A DNA stretch of 64,000 nucleotides, taken from assembly GCF_014054725.1 (NCBI RefSeq), contig NZ_CP059563.1:1949749-2013748 (forward strand), in the 5' to 3' direction. The stretch is from Conchiformibius steedae. GTDB lineage: Bacteria > Pseudomonadota > Gammaproteobacteria > Burkholderiales > Neisseriaceae. Below, piece after piece: positions 18,447 to 28,041 of the stretch (the stretch's first letter is position 1; each line of letters opens with the position of its first letter). Under the pieces are notes generated by a model. The model did no database searches. It was not told the DNA's origin and worked only from the letters and a program-made list of their open reading frames with translations. The position numbers and the translations under genes were made by a program.

Positions 18447-20685
18447 ACAATGGCTTACGTTGCCACCATTGGCGCGGAAAACGCTGTTCGCGCATTTCGC
18501 CGCCGCCAAAAGAAAAAGCAAACGCGCCGTTGTGGTCAGTACGAATCACGCGAATATCACGCGTTTGCAGCTTGGCAAGCACATCGGGGTGTGGGTGTCG
18601 GAAAGCGTTGGCAAAACCGCTGCTGGCAACGGCAATTTCGGGTTCAACAGCGTTCAGCAGTTCGTCTGAAGTAGAAGTTTTGCTGCCGTGATGTCCCAAC
18701 ACCAGCACATTGCTATACAGGGCATCGCCATATTGGGCAACCATGGTGCGTTCGCCTGCCACGCCCAAATCGCCCGTAATCAAAATGGCACGCCCGTCTG
18801 CAATCACGCGCAAAACGCAGCTTTTTTCATTGTCTTTGGCATGGGGTAGCGGCGGCGGGGTGAGAAATTCAAAAACGGTGCGCCCGCTTTGCCAACGTGT
18901 ACCATTGGTGCAGTGATGTGCTTTGGGGTAAAACTCGGGTTGTCCCGCCCATAGTTTTTTGATGTGAATGGCTTTGGCAAGTGCGGGATAACCGCCGTCG
19001 TGGTCGTCATCGTGATGCGACAACACCAGCGCGTCTAATTGTTTGATGCCCAAGGCGCGTAAATTGGGCAGCAGCGACATTTCGGCAGCGGGCGTGCCTG
19101 TGTCAAACAAAACGTTTTGTGACGGGGTTTGCAGCAGCACCGACAAACCTTGTCCCACGTCCCAAACATAAACATTTAAATCGGTTTTGGGTGCAGACGG
19201 ACGGTAAAGGGTAAACATCAGCACGCCGCAACACGCTAAAGGTCGCCAACCGCCACCGCGTGGCAATAACAGCAATAAAGCACACGCCAATGCTGCCATC
19301 AGCAAAGGTGCGGGCGCGTGTGCCAACGCCCAATCGGGAACACGCGCCCCCAACCACAACAGCACGTCTGCGGTGTATTGCGCCAGCCAGGCAGCAAGGT
19401 CGCGCACAAAGTCAAACGGCGACAGCGAAGCCGCCAACGCCACAGGCACGAGTATCCACGAAAACAGCGGAATCGCAACGGCGTTCACGGGCAAGCTGAA
19501 CACGGGAAACGTGCCGAAAAAATACGCTGCGCCAATGCCACCCACCAAAGTGGCGGCGCATTGTCCGCGCCATGCCTGTCGCCATTTGTTTTCGGGCAAA
19601 CGCGCCGCCAAAGTCCACAATAAAGTCGCCACCAAACCGAAAGATAACCAAAATCCCGCCGCCAATACCGCTGCAGGTTGTAACAGCAGCACCGCCGCCA
19701 ACGCTGTCCACCACACCTGCCACGCCGTCATCACGCCGCGTTGCAGCCATGCCCATGCAAACACCGTCAGCATCAGCAAGCTGCGTAAAGCGGGAATGCC
19801 GAATCCCGCCAATGCCGTGTAAAACGCCGCTGCCGCCACGCCTGCGCCCAACTGCCACACTCTCGGACGGGCAGGCACACGCGGTAAAAACCGCATCAGC
19901 CATTTGCACAACAGCGCCGCCATCACCGCCACCATAGAAATATGCAAACCCGAAATACTGACCAAATGGTTTAAACCCAAAGGTCGGAACGCTGCCCATG
20001 CTTCAGGCGGCAAACCCGAACGGTCGCCCACCGCCAGCGCTCGCATCAGTCCCGCGCCGTGTGCCGTTTCTTTGCCCGTGCGCTGCCACGCCGCCGAAAT
20101 CCGCGCCCGCCAGCCATTGGCATTCCACACGGGCGCATCGCCCAAACGTTCCCGCTCGCGCCCCACCGAAGCCAAACCGTCTATCCCGTTTGCCAACGCC
20201 CACGCCTCGCGGTCAAAACCCACAGGATTACGCATACCCAAAGGTGCGCGTACCCTTGCCTTAATGCGCCAACGCTCGCCCGTGTGCCAATCGCGTTTGT
20301 TGTAATCGTAAAATAAGAAACGGTATTCTTTGCCTTGCTCGGTACGCGCCGTGGCGGTAAAACGGCTGCGACCGTCTTCGCTGCGTTCGGGCAAACCCGT
20401 TACCGTGATGTCCAATAATTGCGATTGTGGCGACTGCGCTACCTGCCATTGTGCCTGCAATGCCGTTTCGGTGCGCCACAGCGAATACACTGCGCCCGTT
20501 ATTAGGCAAAACAGCGTCAGTGCCATTGCCAACAGCCGCTGCCGTTCCCAAAAATACGCGCCTGCTGCCGTTGCTGCTGCGGCAAACCATGCTGTTGCCC
20601 ACCATGCCCACGCGCCGCGTTCGGGCAAAAAAAATGCCGCCGCCGCACCGATGCAGAACGCAGGCACACACAAACCATAGCGCAT
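18445..20685 (-). CDS. comEC: DNA uptake channel protein ComEC/Rec2
   Basis: Inner-membrane channel for single-stranded DNA during natural transformation. ATG 20685 has GGGGAAGG in front; a longer reading to 20772 would start before an intergenic hairpin. The 746-residue protein has an N-terminal soluble domain (about 80-210), a competence membrane domain with LNHLVSISGLHISMVAVMAALLCK, and a C-terminal metallo-beta-lactamase-like domain. That last domain carries HHDDDHDGGY and LVLGHHGSKTSTS. Presence of comEC agrees with the uptake-sequence remnants in the window and suggests natural competence. Confidence 0.95.
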   Translation of the reverse strand: MRYGLCVPAFCIGAAAAFFLPERGAWAWWATAWFAAAATAAGAYFWERQRLLAMALTLFCLITGAVYSLWRTETALQAQWQVAQSPQSQLLDITVTGLPERSEDGRSRFTATARTEQGKEYRFLFYDYNKRDWHTGERWRIKARVRAPLGMRNPVGFDREAWALANGIDGLASVGRERERLGDAPVWNANGWRARISAAWQRTGKETAHGAGLMRALAVGDRSGLPPEAWAAFRPLGLNHLVSISGLHISMVAVMAALLCKWLMRFLPRVPARPRVWQLGAGVAAAAFYTALAGFGIPALRSLLMLTVFAWAWLQRGVMTAWQVWWTALAAVLLLQPAAVLAAGFWLSFGLVATLLWTLAARLPENKWRQAWRGQCAATLVGGIGAAYFFGTFPVFSLPVNAVAIPLFSWILVPVALAASLSPFDFVRDLAAWLAQYTADVLLWLGARVPDWALAHAPAPLLMAALACALLLLLPRGGGWRPLACCGVLMFTLYRPSAPKTDLNVYVWDVGQGLSVLLQTPSQNVLFDTGTPAAEMSLLPNLRALGIKQLDALVLSHHDDDHDGGYPALAKAIHIKKLWAGQPEFYPKAHHCTNGTRWQSGRTVFEFLTPPPLPHAKDNEKSCVLRVIADGRAILITGDLGVAGERTMVAQYGDALYSNVLVLGHHGSKTSTSDELLNAVEPEIAVASSGFANAFRHPHPDVLAKLQTRDIRVIRTDHNGAFAFSFGGGEMREQRFPRQWWQRKPL

Positions 20686-20701
20686 AAGCCTTCCCCCATT
20701 G

Positions 20702-20734
20702 CAAACAGGGCGGAAACCCCTTCCGCCCTGTTTG
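20702..20734. repeat. Perfect 14-bp intergenic hairpin ahead of comEC
   Basis: CAAACAGGGCGGAA (20702-20715) and its exact complement (20721-20734) enclose a 5-base loop. It lies between the DUF1877 gene and comEC, both on the minus strand. No U-run follows on that strand, so it may be a weak terminator, a processing site or an RNA stabiliser rather than a classic terminator. Confidence 0.6.
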
Positions 20735-20746
20735 AAAAAATTGTAC

Positions 20747-21313
20747 TTAAACGTGTTCCACAAACGACACAATCACACCGCAGCCGTCTGCCGCCGCCGC
20801 ACGGTAAAACCCGCACAAACGCGCAAACCACGCGCCCAGTTCTTCGGCGCGTTCGGGGCTGTCGCTGTGGTCAAACTCTTCGCTGCCGCGAATATGAAAG
20901 GCTTCGGCAAACGCCGCCAAATCCGCTTCGGCAGACAGCTCTTCGGCATTTTGCGCCAAATCCGCGTTAAACGCCGCCAAACGCGCCGCAAAGTCCACTT
21001 TTGCCAAGGCTGCGGCAATGGCAGCAGTATCATCGGGCAGAATATACGCCGCACCCATATCGCTCCAGCCATCCAAATACTCAATACCGTCAATCGCGGC
21101 AATCAGCTGGGCATTGTCGGGCGTGTCTGCACCCGTAAACACCGCCTGCAACACCCGCCATAGTTGCGGCACTTTCAAATAACGGCGGCTTTGGTCTTCA
21201 GGCAAACCAAAACGGCGCACCACTTCGCCCTTATCGGCGCGGCGGTGGTTCAACGTATCGGCAATTTCGCGCAAATCGGCTTCGGGATAAGCCGTATAAA
21301 CCAAATTGGTCAT
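20747..21313 (-). CDS. DUF1877 (YfbM-like) cytosolic protein
   Basis: A 188-residue protein starting at ATG 21313 (AAAGGA upstream). The pattern resembles YfbM of E. coli. An early helical region with LKVPQLWRVLQAVFTGAD (about residues 46-63) is followed by the acidic DGIEYLDGWSDMGAAYILPDD. The end is AWFARLCGFYRAAAADGCGVIVSFV. No catalytic motif is evident and the function is unknown. It lies upstream of comEC on the same strand with a hairpin between them. Confidence 0.7.
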   Translation of the reverse strand: MTNLVYTAYPEADLREIADTLNHRRADKGEVVRRFGLPEDQSRRYLKVPQLWRVLQAVFTGADTPDNAQLIAAIDGIEYLDGWSDMGAAYILPDDTAAIAAALAKVDFAARLAAFNADLAQNAEELSAEADLAAFAEAFHIRGSEEFDHSDSPERAEELGAWFARLCGFYRAAAADGCGVIVSFVEHV

Positions 21314-21449
21314 GGGATTCGTCCTTTGTTGTAGCATTTAACAAATGCTTACAGTGTAAACCCAAACGCCAGCCCCGTCCACATACACAGCAGCAGTATA
21401 ATCACGGTTTCCCCACACATACCAACTGGCATGCGCGAGTAAGAATAAC

Positions 21450-22118
21450 ATGGAAACCATTAAATTCATCATTCTTGCCATTGTGTATTATGCAACCATC
21501 GCAGCGATAACGTTGTTTTTCTGCTCGCCTGTTATCATGCTGTTGCGTAAAATGTGGAAACAACCGCAGCCTTTCCGCAGCCGTGCATGGTGGCTTGCCG
21601 TGCCGTTTCATTTATTGTGGCTGCCTGCGTGGTACGGGCTACTGGCAACCGCTTCACACAATATAGAATATAATCCCGAAATCTCTCGTTTTAACGAATG
21701 GAATATTACTTGGCTGCTCGCAGCCTTTGCCCTACAAATATGGATTGCCGTGATATTGCTGTGGCAATACCAACGCGGGCACCCCCGTGCTTTAGTCCGC
21801 TGTAACGCTTTTTTGCTAACAGGTTTCACCACCATGGCATTATCCTATTGGCTGGCAGACTATCTGTATCCGCTGCTTTATCGTTGGTGGTGGCAACCTT
21901 TACTTCAGATCATGGATTTGGGCAACGATACCACCTTGCGCGGGCTTAACCACACCAGATACAGCGTCGCTTCTTTCTTGCTGTATTTGGCATTTCTTTA
22001 CCCGTATGGTTTAGTACTTTCTGCAGCGTGGTATTTACTGCTGGAAAAATTTGTCCCCGCACAATCCCCGTTATCCAAGCCATCCAAACGTTATAAAATA
22101 CGCAAACCTGAACGTTAA
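21450..22118 (+). CDS. Hypothetical multi-pass membrane protein
   Basis: A 222-residue protein not recognised as any named family. Five hydrophobic segments are visible (about residues 5-30, 48-66, 88-105, 123-145 and 176-198), with tryptophan-rich stretches such as YRWWWQPLL. Soluble loops are short and the tail is basic. It has no strong ribosome site (GTAAGAATAAC). It starts divergently from the DUF1877 gene and ends 26 bases before ubiD, so it may share a transcript with ubiD. Confidence 0.65.
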   Translation: METIKFIILAIVYYATIAAITLFFCSPVIMLLRKMWKQPQPFRSRAWWLAVPFHLLWLPAWYGLLATASHNIEYNPEISRFNEWNITWLLAAFALQIWIAVILLWQYQRGHPRALVRCNAFLLTGFTTMALSYWLADYLYPLLYRWWWQPLLQIMDLGNDTTLRGLNHTRYSVASFLLYLAFLYPYGLVLSAAWYLLLEKFVPAQSPLSKPSKRYKIRKPER

Positions 22119-22144
22119 ACCAATAATCATATCAAAGAAAATAT

Positions 22145-23623
22145 ATGAAATATAAAGACCTGCGCGGATTTATCGCACAACTGGAAAACCAAGGCAAGCT
22201 TAAGCGTATTGCTGCGCCCGTTTCACCGCATTTGCAGATGACCGAAATTGCCGACCGCGTGTTACGCGCCGAAGGTCCTGCACTGCTGTTTGAACAGCCC
22301 GTGCGTTCAGACGGTACGCGCTATGATTTTCCCGTGCTTGCCAACTTGTTCGGCACGCCTGAACGCGTGGCAATGGGCATGGGCGCAGACAGCGTGGACA
22401 AATTGCGCGAAATCGGACACACCCTTGCCTACCTGAAAGAACCCGAACCGCCCAAAGGCATTAAAGATGCCTTTTCCAAACTGCCTTTATTAAAAGACAT
22501 TTGGAGCATGGCGCCGAATATCGTTAAAAACGCGCCCTGCCAAGAAATCGTGTGGGAAGGCGATGCCGTTGATTTAAATAAACTGCCGATTCAGCATTGT
22601 TGGAAAGACGATGTTGCCCCCTTAATCACTTGGGGCTTAACCGTTACCAAAGGACCGCATAAAAAACGCCAAAATCTCGGCATTTACCGTCAGCAACTGA
22701 TTGGCAAAAACAAACTGATTATGCGCTGGCTGGCGCACCGTGGCGGCGCATTGGATTTTCAGGCGCACAAAAAGCTGTATCCCGACACGCCTTACCCCGT
22801 TGCCGTGGTGTTGGGCTGCGACCCCGCCACCATTTTGGGCGCGGTAACGCCTGTTCCCGACACCTTGAGCGAATACCAGTTTGCAGGATTATTGCGCGGT
22901 TCGCGTACTGAATTGGTCAAGTGCATTGGCAACGATTTGCACGTTCCCGCGCGTGCCGAAATCGTGTTGGAAGGCGTGATTTATCCTGATGAAACCGCGC
23001 TGGAAGGACCGTACGGCGACCACACGGGCTATTACAACGAACAAGACCGTTTTCCCGTGCTGACGGTGGAACGCATCACCATGCGTGAAAATCCGATTTA
23101 CCACAGCACCTACACAGGCAAACCACCAGATGAACCCGCCGTTTTGGGCGTGGCGTTAAACGAAGTGTTTGTGCCCTTGCTGCAAAAACAGTTTCCCGAA
23201 ATTGTGGATTTTTACCTACCACCCGAAGGCTGTTCCTACCGCATGGCAGTGGTTTCCATTAAAAAACAATACGCAGGACACGCCAAACGCATCATGATGG
23301 GCTGTTGGTCGTTTTTGCGCCAGTTTATGTACACCAAATTTATTGTGGTGGTGGACGACGATGTCAATTGCCGCGACTGGAAAGAAGTGATTTGGGCGAT
23401 TACCACGCGCATGGACCCCGTGCGTGATACCGTGCTGATTGAAAACACGCCGATTGACTACTTGGATTTTGCCAGTCCCGTTAGCGGTTTGGGCGGAAAA
23501 ATGGGCTTGGACGCCACCAATAAATGGGCAGGCGAAACCTCGCGCGAATGGGGGCGCGTGATTCAACGCGATGCGGAAACGGTAAAACAAGTGGATGCGA
23601 TGTGGGGGGAGTTGGGTTTATAA
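22145..23623 (+). CDS. ubiD: 4-hydroxy-3-polyprenylbenzoate decarboxylase UbiD
   Basis: Prenylated-FMN-dependent decarboxylase of ubiquinone synthesis, 492 residues as expected. The start [19 protein letters not shown] and the inner motifs are those of bacterial Ubi[47 protein letters not shown] with the catalytic Glu/Asp region, and [18 protein letters not shown]. The partner that makes the flavin cofactor (UbiX) is not in this window. Confidence 0.96.
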   Translation: MKYKDLRGFIAQLENQGKLKRIAAPVSPHLQMTEIADRVLRAEGPALLFEQPVRSDGTRYDFPVLANLFGTPERVAMGMGADSVDKLREIGHTLAYLKEPEPPKGIKDAFSKLPLLKDIWSMAPNIVKNAPCQEIVWEGDAVDLNKLPIQHCWKDDVAPLITWGLTVTKGPHKKRQNLGIYRQQLIGKNKLIMRWLAHRGGALDFQAHKKLYPDTPYPVAVVLGCDPATILGAVTPVPDTLSEYQFAGLLRGSRTELVKCIGNDLHVPARAEIVLEGVIYPDETALEGPYGDHTGYYNEQDRFPVLTVERITMRENPIYHSTYTGKPPDEPAVLGVALNEVFVPLLQKQFPEIVDFYLPPEGCSYRMAVVSIKKQYAGHAKRIMMGCWSFLRQFMYTKFIVVVDDDVNCRDWKEVIWAITTRMDPVRDTVLIENTPIDYLDFASPVSGLGGKMGLDATNKWAGETSREWGRVIQRDAETVKQVDAMWGELGL

Positions 23624-23711
23624 GATAAAATATCCGATTGTCCATACGGCAGCAGTACTTGCTGTTTGATGGGAAAACATTATTTCAACCGTATAATCAG
23701 AAAGTAAACAA

Positions 23712-25115
23712 ATGAAACAACTCAACGCCGATGTGGTGATTATTGGGGGCGGTTCGGCGGGCATGGTGGCGTTCCGCAACGCCCGTTTGCACACCGAAAA
23801 CGTGTATCTGCTGGAAAACCATCAATTTGGCACCACTTGCGCCCGCGTGGGCTGTATGCCGTCCAAACTGCTGATTGCTGCTGCCGAAGCGCGTTACCAC
23901 GCTTTACACACCGCGCCTTTTGGTGTGTATGTAGATAGCGGCAGCGTGCGCGTAGATGGCGAAGCTGTGATGCGCCGCGTCAAAAGCGAGCGCGACCGTT
24001 TTGTCGGGTTTGTGCTGGAAGATGTAGAAGCATGGCCTGCAGAACGCCGTATCATGGGCAACGCCAAATTTGTGGACGCGCACACCGTGCAAATTGACGA
24101 CCACACCCAAATCTGCGCCGAACGCATTGTGATTGCCACAGGTTCGCGCCCTGTTGTGCAAAACGAATGGTATGCCTTGGGCGACCGTTTGATTGTAAAT
24201 GATGACGTGTTTGCATGGAACACCTTGCCCGAAAGCGTAGCGGTTATGGGAACAGGTGTGATTGGTTTGGAATTGGGACAGGCATTGGCACGTTTGGGTG
24301 TGCAGGTAAAAGTGTTTGGGCGCAGCGGCAGCTTGGGCGGGATTTCCGACCCCGAAGTTTTGCAAGCCGCACAAAAGATTTTTACCAACGAATTCCCGCT
24401 GCATTTGCACACCCAAACCGATGTTGCTTTAAATTCAGAAGGCAAAGTGCAACTGCGTTGGACAGAAAACGGCGAAACACGCGAATGGGTAGCCGATTAC
24501 CTGTTGGCAGCGGCAGGTCGCCGCCCCAATGTAGATAATATCGGTTTGGAAAACTTGAATATTGAGCGCGACAAACGCGGCGTGCCTGTCGTGCGCGACC
24601 CGCATTTGATGCAAACCTCTATTCCGCATATTTTCATTGCGGGCGATGCCTCCAACCAAATTCCCCTGCTGCACGAAGCCTCTGACCAAGGCAAAATCGC
24701 GGGCGACAACGCAGGACGTTATCCCGATTTGCATCAAGGTTTGCGCCGCAGCCTGATTGGGGTAGTGTTCAGCGACCCGCAAATTATTGTGGTGGGGGCG
24801 CGTTATGCCGATTTGCTGGCGCAATATGGCGATGATTTGGCGGTAGGGCAGGTGTCGTTTGAAAATCAGGGGCGCAGCCGCGTGATGCTGGTGAATAAAG
24901 GACGTATGCGCGTGTATGCCGACAAAAACAGCGGGCGTTTTTTGGGTGCGGAAGCCATCGGACCTTCCGCCGAACATTTGGCGCACCTGCTGGCGTGGTC
25001 GCACCAGCAAGGTTTAAGCATCGCGCAAATGTTGGATATGCCTTTCTATCATCCTGTAATTGAAGAAGGTTTGCGTACCGCTTTGCGCGATGTGGCAAAG
25101 CAGTTAAAACCTTAA
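23712..25115 (+). CDS. Dihydrolipoyl dehydrogenase-type flavoprotein
   Basis: A 467-residue class-I pyridine nucleotide-disulfide oxidoreductase. FAD motif VVIIGGGSAGMVAFRNA lies at residues 8-24, the redox disulfide in TTCARVGCMPSK around residues 43-54, and NAD motif VMGTGVIGLELGQALARLG near residue 178. A second FAD motif, IFIAGDAS, is near residue 310. The C-terminal active-site region reads PFYHPVIEEGL rather than the usual HAHPTLSE, keeping His-Pro and Glu. It is not beside pyruvate or 2-oxoglutarate dehydrogenase genes, so it may be an accessory lipoamide dehydrogenase or serve another disulfide. Confidence 0.85.
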   Translation: MKQLNADVVIIGGGSAGMVAFRNARLHTENVYLLENHQFGTTCARVGCMPSKLLIAAAEARYHALHTAPFGVYVDSGSVRVDGEAVMRRVKSERDRFVGFVLEDVEAWPAERRIMGNAKFVDAHTVQIDDHTQICAERIVIATGSRPVVQNEWYALGDRLIVNDDVFAWNTLPESVAVMGTGVIGLELGQALARLGVQVKVFGRSGSLGGISDPEVLQAAQKIFTNEFPLHLHTQTDVALNSEGKVQLRWTENGETREWVADYLLAAAGRRPNVDNIGLENLNIERDKRGVPVVRDPHLMQTSIPHIFIAGDASNQIPLLHEASDQGKIAGDNAGRYPDLHQGLRRSLIGVVFSDPQIIVVGARYADLLAQYGDDLAVGQVSFENQGRSRVMLVNKGRMRVYADKNSGRFLGAEAIGPSAEHLAHLLAWSHQQGLSIAQMLDMPFYHPVIEEGLRTALRDVAKQLKP

Positions 25116-25129
25116 TTTCCTAAAGATTA

Positions 25130-25164
25130 AAAAGCTGTTCCCGATTTACTTGGGAACAGCTTTT
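25130..25164. terminator. Bidirectional terminator between convergent genes
   Basis: AAAAGCTGTTCCC (25130-25142) pairs perfectly with GGGAACAGCTTTT (25152-25164), giving U-rich tails on both strands. It serves the flavoprotein gene (+) and hisZ (-). Confidence 0.85.
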
Positions 25165-25175
25165 ATCTGATTGAA

Positions 25176-26318
25176 TCAAATATTTTTAACCACCCATTCG
25201 CCGTTTTCTTCAAGTAAACGTCCTTGGCGTGTGCCGCTGTTGTCGGGCAAACCGTAATCAATCACCACGCGCACGCCTTCACTACGCAGGCGTTCTACGG
25301 CGGCGCGGGCAGCGGCGGCATCTTGCTGTGCCACGGCAACGGTGGCAGGTGTTTGCGCGTGTTCGCCTGCAAAACGGCGCAAATCAAAGCTAAAGCCTGT
25401 GGCGGGGCGGGCGCGTCCGAAATACGCACCCAAGCCGTCATAACGTCCGCCACGGGCAACGGCATCATGATGGGCGGGGGTATAAGCAGCGTAAAGCAAA
25501 CCGCTGTGGTAACGGTCGGCGCGGACTTCTGCCAAATCAATGTGTACGGCTTGGTCGGGGAAGGCTTGGCAAATGCGTTCCAATTCGTCCAGAGCTTGGG
25601 TAACGGCGGCAAGCTGGGGCAGGCGTTGGCGGGCGGTTTGCGTGATGTTGCGCGTACCATATAGTTCGGTTAGCGAATCAAATGCTTGTGCCCAAATCGC
25701 GTCCAATTGCCAATCGCGGGTATGCGCAGCAACTTCGGCACGGTCTTTGTTTTGCAATAATGCCAACAGGGTTTGGCTTTGAGCTTCGTTTAAAGCGGCG
25801 GCGCGCGCCAAAGCTCGGAAAATACCGATATGCCCCAAAGACAACATCATTTTGCCACCACACACCATTTCCAAGGTTTTTAACATCAAATCAATCAGCT
25901 CAATATCGGCGGCGATGTCAGTACAGCCATATAGTTCCGCGCCTGTTTGTAAAGGCTCGCGGGTGGTTAAAAAGCCATCAGGTTGGGCGTGCAACACGGG
26001 CGCAGCGTAGCATAAACGGTTAATCCCTTGATTGGCAGACAATAAATGGGCGTCAATCCGCGCCACTTGTGGGGTAATATCGGCGCGGATACCCAATTGT
26101 CTGCCGCTGATGGGGTCGCTTAAACGCAAGGTTTTTAAGGACAAACCGCTGTCAATATGGGTAAGCAGTGCATCGCTGTATTCCAGCAGCGGCGGATACA
26201 CCAATTCGTAGCCGTGTCGTCCGAACAAAGCCAGCACATTGGCTTTAACCTGTTCAAGATGGCGGGCGCGTTGGGGAAGGATGTCGGCGATGTATTCGGG
26301 AAGCTGCCAAGTTTGCAT
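25176..26318 (-). CDS. hisZ: ATP phosphoribosyltransferase regulatory subunit HisZ
   Basis: A histidyl-tRNA-synthetase-like protein (380 residues) that activates the short form of HisG in the first step of histidine synthesis and gives feedback control. The N-terminal WQLPEYIADILPQRARHLEQ and GYELVYPPLLEYSD are typical. The class II core shows LRADITPQVARI and LCYAAPVLHAQP. The C-terminal region has the ARGGRYDGLGAYFGRARPATGFSFDL loop. It lacks the synthetase's anticodon domain. HisG is not in the window. Confidence 0.93.
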   Translation of the reverse strand: MQTWQLPEYIADILPQRARHLEQVKANVLALFGRHGYELVYPPLLEYSDALLTHIDSGLSLKTLRLSDPISGRQLGIRADITPQVARIDAHLLSANQGINRLCYAAPVLHAQPDGFLTTREPLQTGAELYGCTDIAADIELIDLMLKTLEMVCGGKMMLSLGHIGIFRALARAAALNEAQSQTLLALLQNKDRAEVAAHTRDWQLDAIWAQAFDSLTELYGTRNITQTARQRLPQLAAVTQALDELERICQAFPDQAVHIDLAEVRADRYHSGLLYAAYTPAHHDAVARGGRYDGLGAYFGRARPATGFSFDLRRFAGEHAQTPATVAVAQQDAAAARAAVERLRSEGVRVVIDYGLPDNSGTRQGRLLEENGEWVVKNI

Positions 26319-26463
26319 AACAATCTGTTTTCCTATGTGGTTTTTTCAATTTTCGCGGCGGTTGCCACAGGCGGACTTTACCATGTTTCGCCCCCCGTTT
26401 TCAACGTAGCGGCGGCGCAGGGGAATTTTACATTTTTTCGGGTCAGAAAATCGGCTTTACCCC

Positions 26464-26492
26464 TTGCATTGCAGGTGTTTTTTTCGTTTAAT
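26464..26492 (+). promoter_or_regulatory. Candidate potD promoter
   Basis: TTGCAT (26464-26469) and TTTAAT (26487-26492) are exactly 17 bp apart, about 108 bases before the potD start. The rest of this 282-bp divergent region holds a small GCGC/GCGC hairpin (26556-26569) and nothing else that I recognise. Confidence 0.4.
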
Positions 26493-26600
26493 CGCGCCTG
26501 CCGTCCAAGTGTGTTTGGGACTCGGTGTTTTCCGAACGGCAAAAACCCAAATATGCGCGTTTTTGCGCTTGATAAATTGATTTTTAAAGGAAAACAAAAC

Positions 26601-27767
26601 ATGAAAGCAAAATCCCTGTTGGTTGGTCTGATTGGCGGATTGTGTGTAGCGGCTTGCGGCGGCGGTAACGGCAGCCAGCACACCGCCGCTTCGGCTTCAG
26701 GCAGCGCCGAATCCGCCGCACCCCGCGCCCAAGCCGCCACCGCCGAGTTAAACCTCTACAACTGGTCAGACTACGCCGACCCCGCCACTATTGCCGATTT
26801 TGCCAAAGAAAACAACGTAAAAGTAAACGAAGCCTTTTACGACAGCAACGAAGTATTAGAAGCCAAAATCCTCACAGGCAAATCAGGTTTTGACTTAACC
26901 GCGCCCTCGCTGTCCAATATCAGCCGTCAAATCAAAGCAGGTGCATACCAACCCATTGATAAAAGCCAAATTCCCAACTACAACAACCTTGACCCCGAAC
27001 TGATGAAACTGATGGACCAAGTGGACCCCGGTAACAAATACGCCGTTCCCTATTTTTGGGGTGTCAACACACTCGCCATCAACACCGCCGCCGTTAAAAA
27101 AGCCATCGGCAGCGACAAACTGCCCGATAACGAATGGGATTTGGTGTTTAATCCCGAATACACCAGCAAACTCAAAAGCTGCGGCATCAGCTTTTTCGAC
27201 AGCCCTGTTGAGCAATTCCCATTAGCCCTCAAATACATCGGTAAAGACCCCAATAGCGAAAAACCCGAAGATTTGGAAGCTGCCACTGCCATGATGAAAA
27301 CCGTGCGCGGCGACATCAAACGCTTCAGCTCGTCAGGCTATATCGACAACCTTGCCAAAGGCGAATTGTGCGTTGCCATTGGTTACGGCGGCGATTTGAA
27401 CATCGCCAAACGCCGCGCCAAAGAATCAGGTGGCAACATTGACATCAGCGTACTCACCCCCAAAACAGGCGTGGCCTTGTGGATTGACGCTTTTATGATT
27501 CCCAAAGATGCCAAAAACACCGCCAACGCCCACAAATACATCAATCACACGCTCAACCCGCAAGTGGCAGCAAAAAACGGCGATTTTGTGACTTACGCCC
27601 CCGCTGCCAAGCAAGCGCGTGAACTGATGAAGCCCGAATTCGCCCAAGATGCGTCTATTTTCCCCAGCGAAGAAGTGAAAGCCAACAGCTATGTGGTTTT
27701 GCCCAAATCGCCTGAAGCCATTAAACTGCAAACCAAGCTCTGGCAAGGCTTGAAAGCAGGCAAATAA
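26601..27767 (+). CDS. potD: Spermidine/putrescine-binding lipoprotein PotD
   Basis: Periplasmic polyamine-binding component of a PotABCD-type ABC importer, 388 residues. The start ATG 26601 follows AAAGGAAAAC. The signal peptide ends in a lipobox (VAAC, Cys at about residue 20), and a Ser/Ala-rich spacer follows. ELNLYNWSDYADPATIADFAKE, the PYFWGVNTLAINT block and the IGYGGDLNIAKRRA block are typical of PotD/PotF. No permease or ATPase is adjacent, as is usual for neisserial polyamine-binding proteins. An intrinsic terminator follows, so it is monocistronic. Confidence 0.92.
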   Translation: MKAKSLLVGLIGGLCVAACGGGNGSQHTAASASGSAESAAPRAQAATAELNLYNWSDYADPATIADFAKENNVKVNEAFYDSNEVLEAKILTGKSGFDLTAPSLSNISRQIKAGAYQPIDKSQIPNYNNLDPELMKLMDQVDPGNKYAVPYFWGVNTLAINTAAVKKAIGSDKLPDNEWDLVFNPEYTSKLKSCGISFFDSPVEQFPLALKYIGKDPNSEKPEDLEAATAMMKTVRGDIKRFSSSGYIDNLAKGELCVAIGYGGDLNIAKRRAKESGGNIDISVLTPKTGVALWIDAFMIPKDAKNTANAHKYINHTLNPQVAAKNGDFVTYAPAAKQARELMKPEFAQDASIFPSEEVKANSYVVLPKSPEAIKLQTKLWQGLKAGK

Positions 27768-27789
27768 ATAATGATTTGATTTAAATAAT

Positions 27790-27823
27790 AAACGGGCGTA
27801 CCGCACAGGGTATGCCCGTTTTT
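27790..27823 (+). terminator. potD terminator
   Basis: AAACGGGC (27790-27797) pairs with GCCCGTTT (27814-27821), extended inside by TACC/GGTA, and the run TTTTT follows. Confidence 0.8.
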
Positions 27824-27835
27824 ACCATCCAATGG

Positions 27836-27955
27836 TTAAACCAATTGACAAATACGCATTCGCCAACCTTCATCAAGATTCTCTACTTTTAATTTGTGGT
27901 GCAGTTCATCAGAAACAAAAAACTCTGTTACCCATACATTTTTTACCTGCAGCAT
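27836..27955 (-). CDS. Possible small protein of 39 residues
   Basis: An ATG at 27955 has a good ribosome site (AGAAAGGAAAAAA) and opens a 39-codon frame starting MLQVKNVWVTEFFVSDELHH and ending WRMRICQLV. The composition is protein-like, with alternating charged and aromatic residues, and there is no membrane segment. It lies 86 bases beyond the glnE stop on the same strand and meets the potD terminator. I recognise no family. Its reality rests on the ribosome site and composition only. Confidence 0.45.
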   Translation of the reverse strand: MLQVKNVWVTEFFVSDELHHKLKVENLDEGWRMRICQLV

Positions 27956-28041
27956 TTTTTTCCTTTCTGATGCCAATACATGGCAAGCTACCCATTGCGG
28001 CGAAAAATAGGCAGCTTAATTTAAAAATATTTTATTGAATA

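Noticed and set aside
26157-26600. Upstream extension of potD through the hisZ 5' end
   Set aside because: The lipoprotein signal peptide begins at ATG 26601 with a good ribosome site. The extension is antisense to hisZ.
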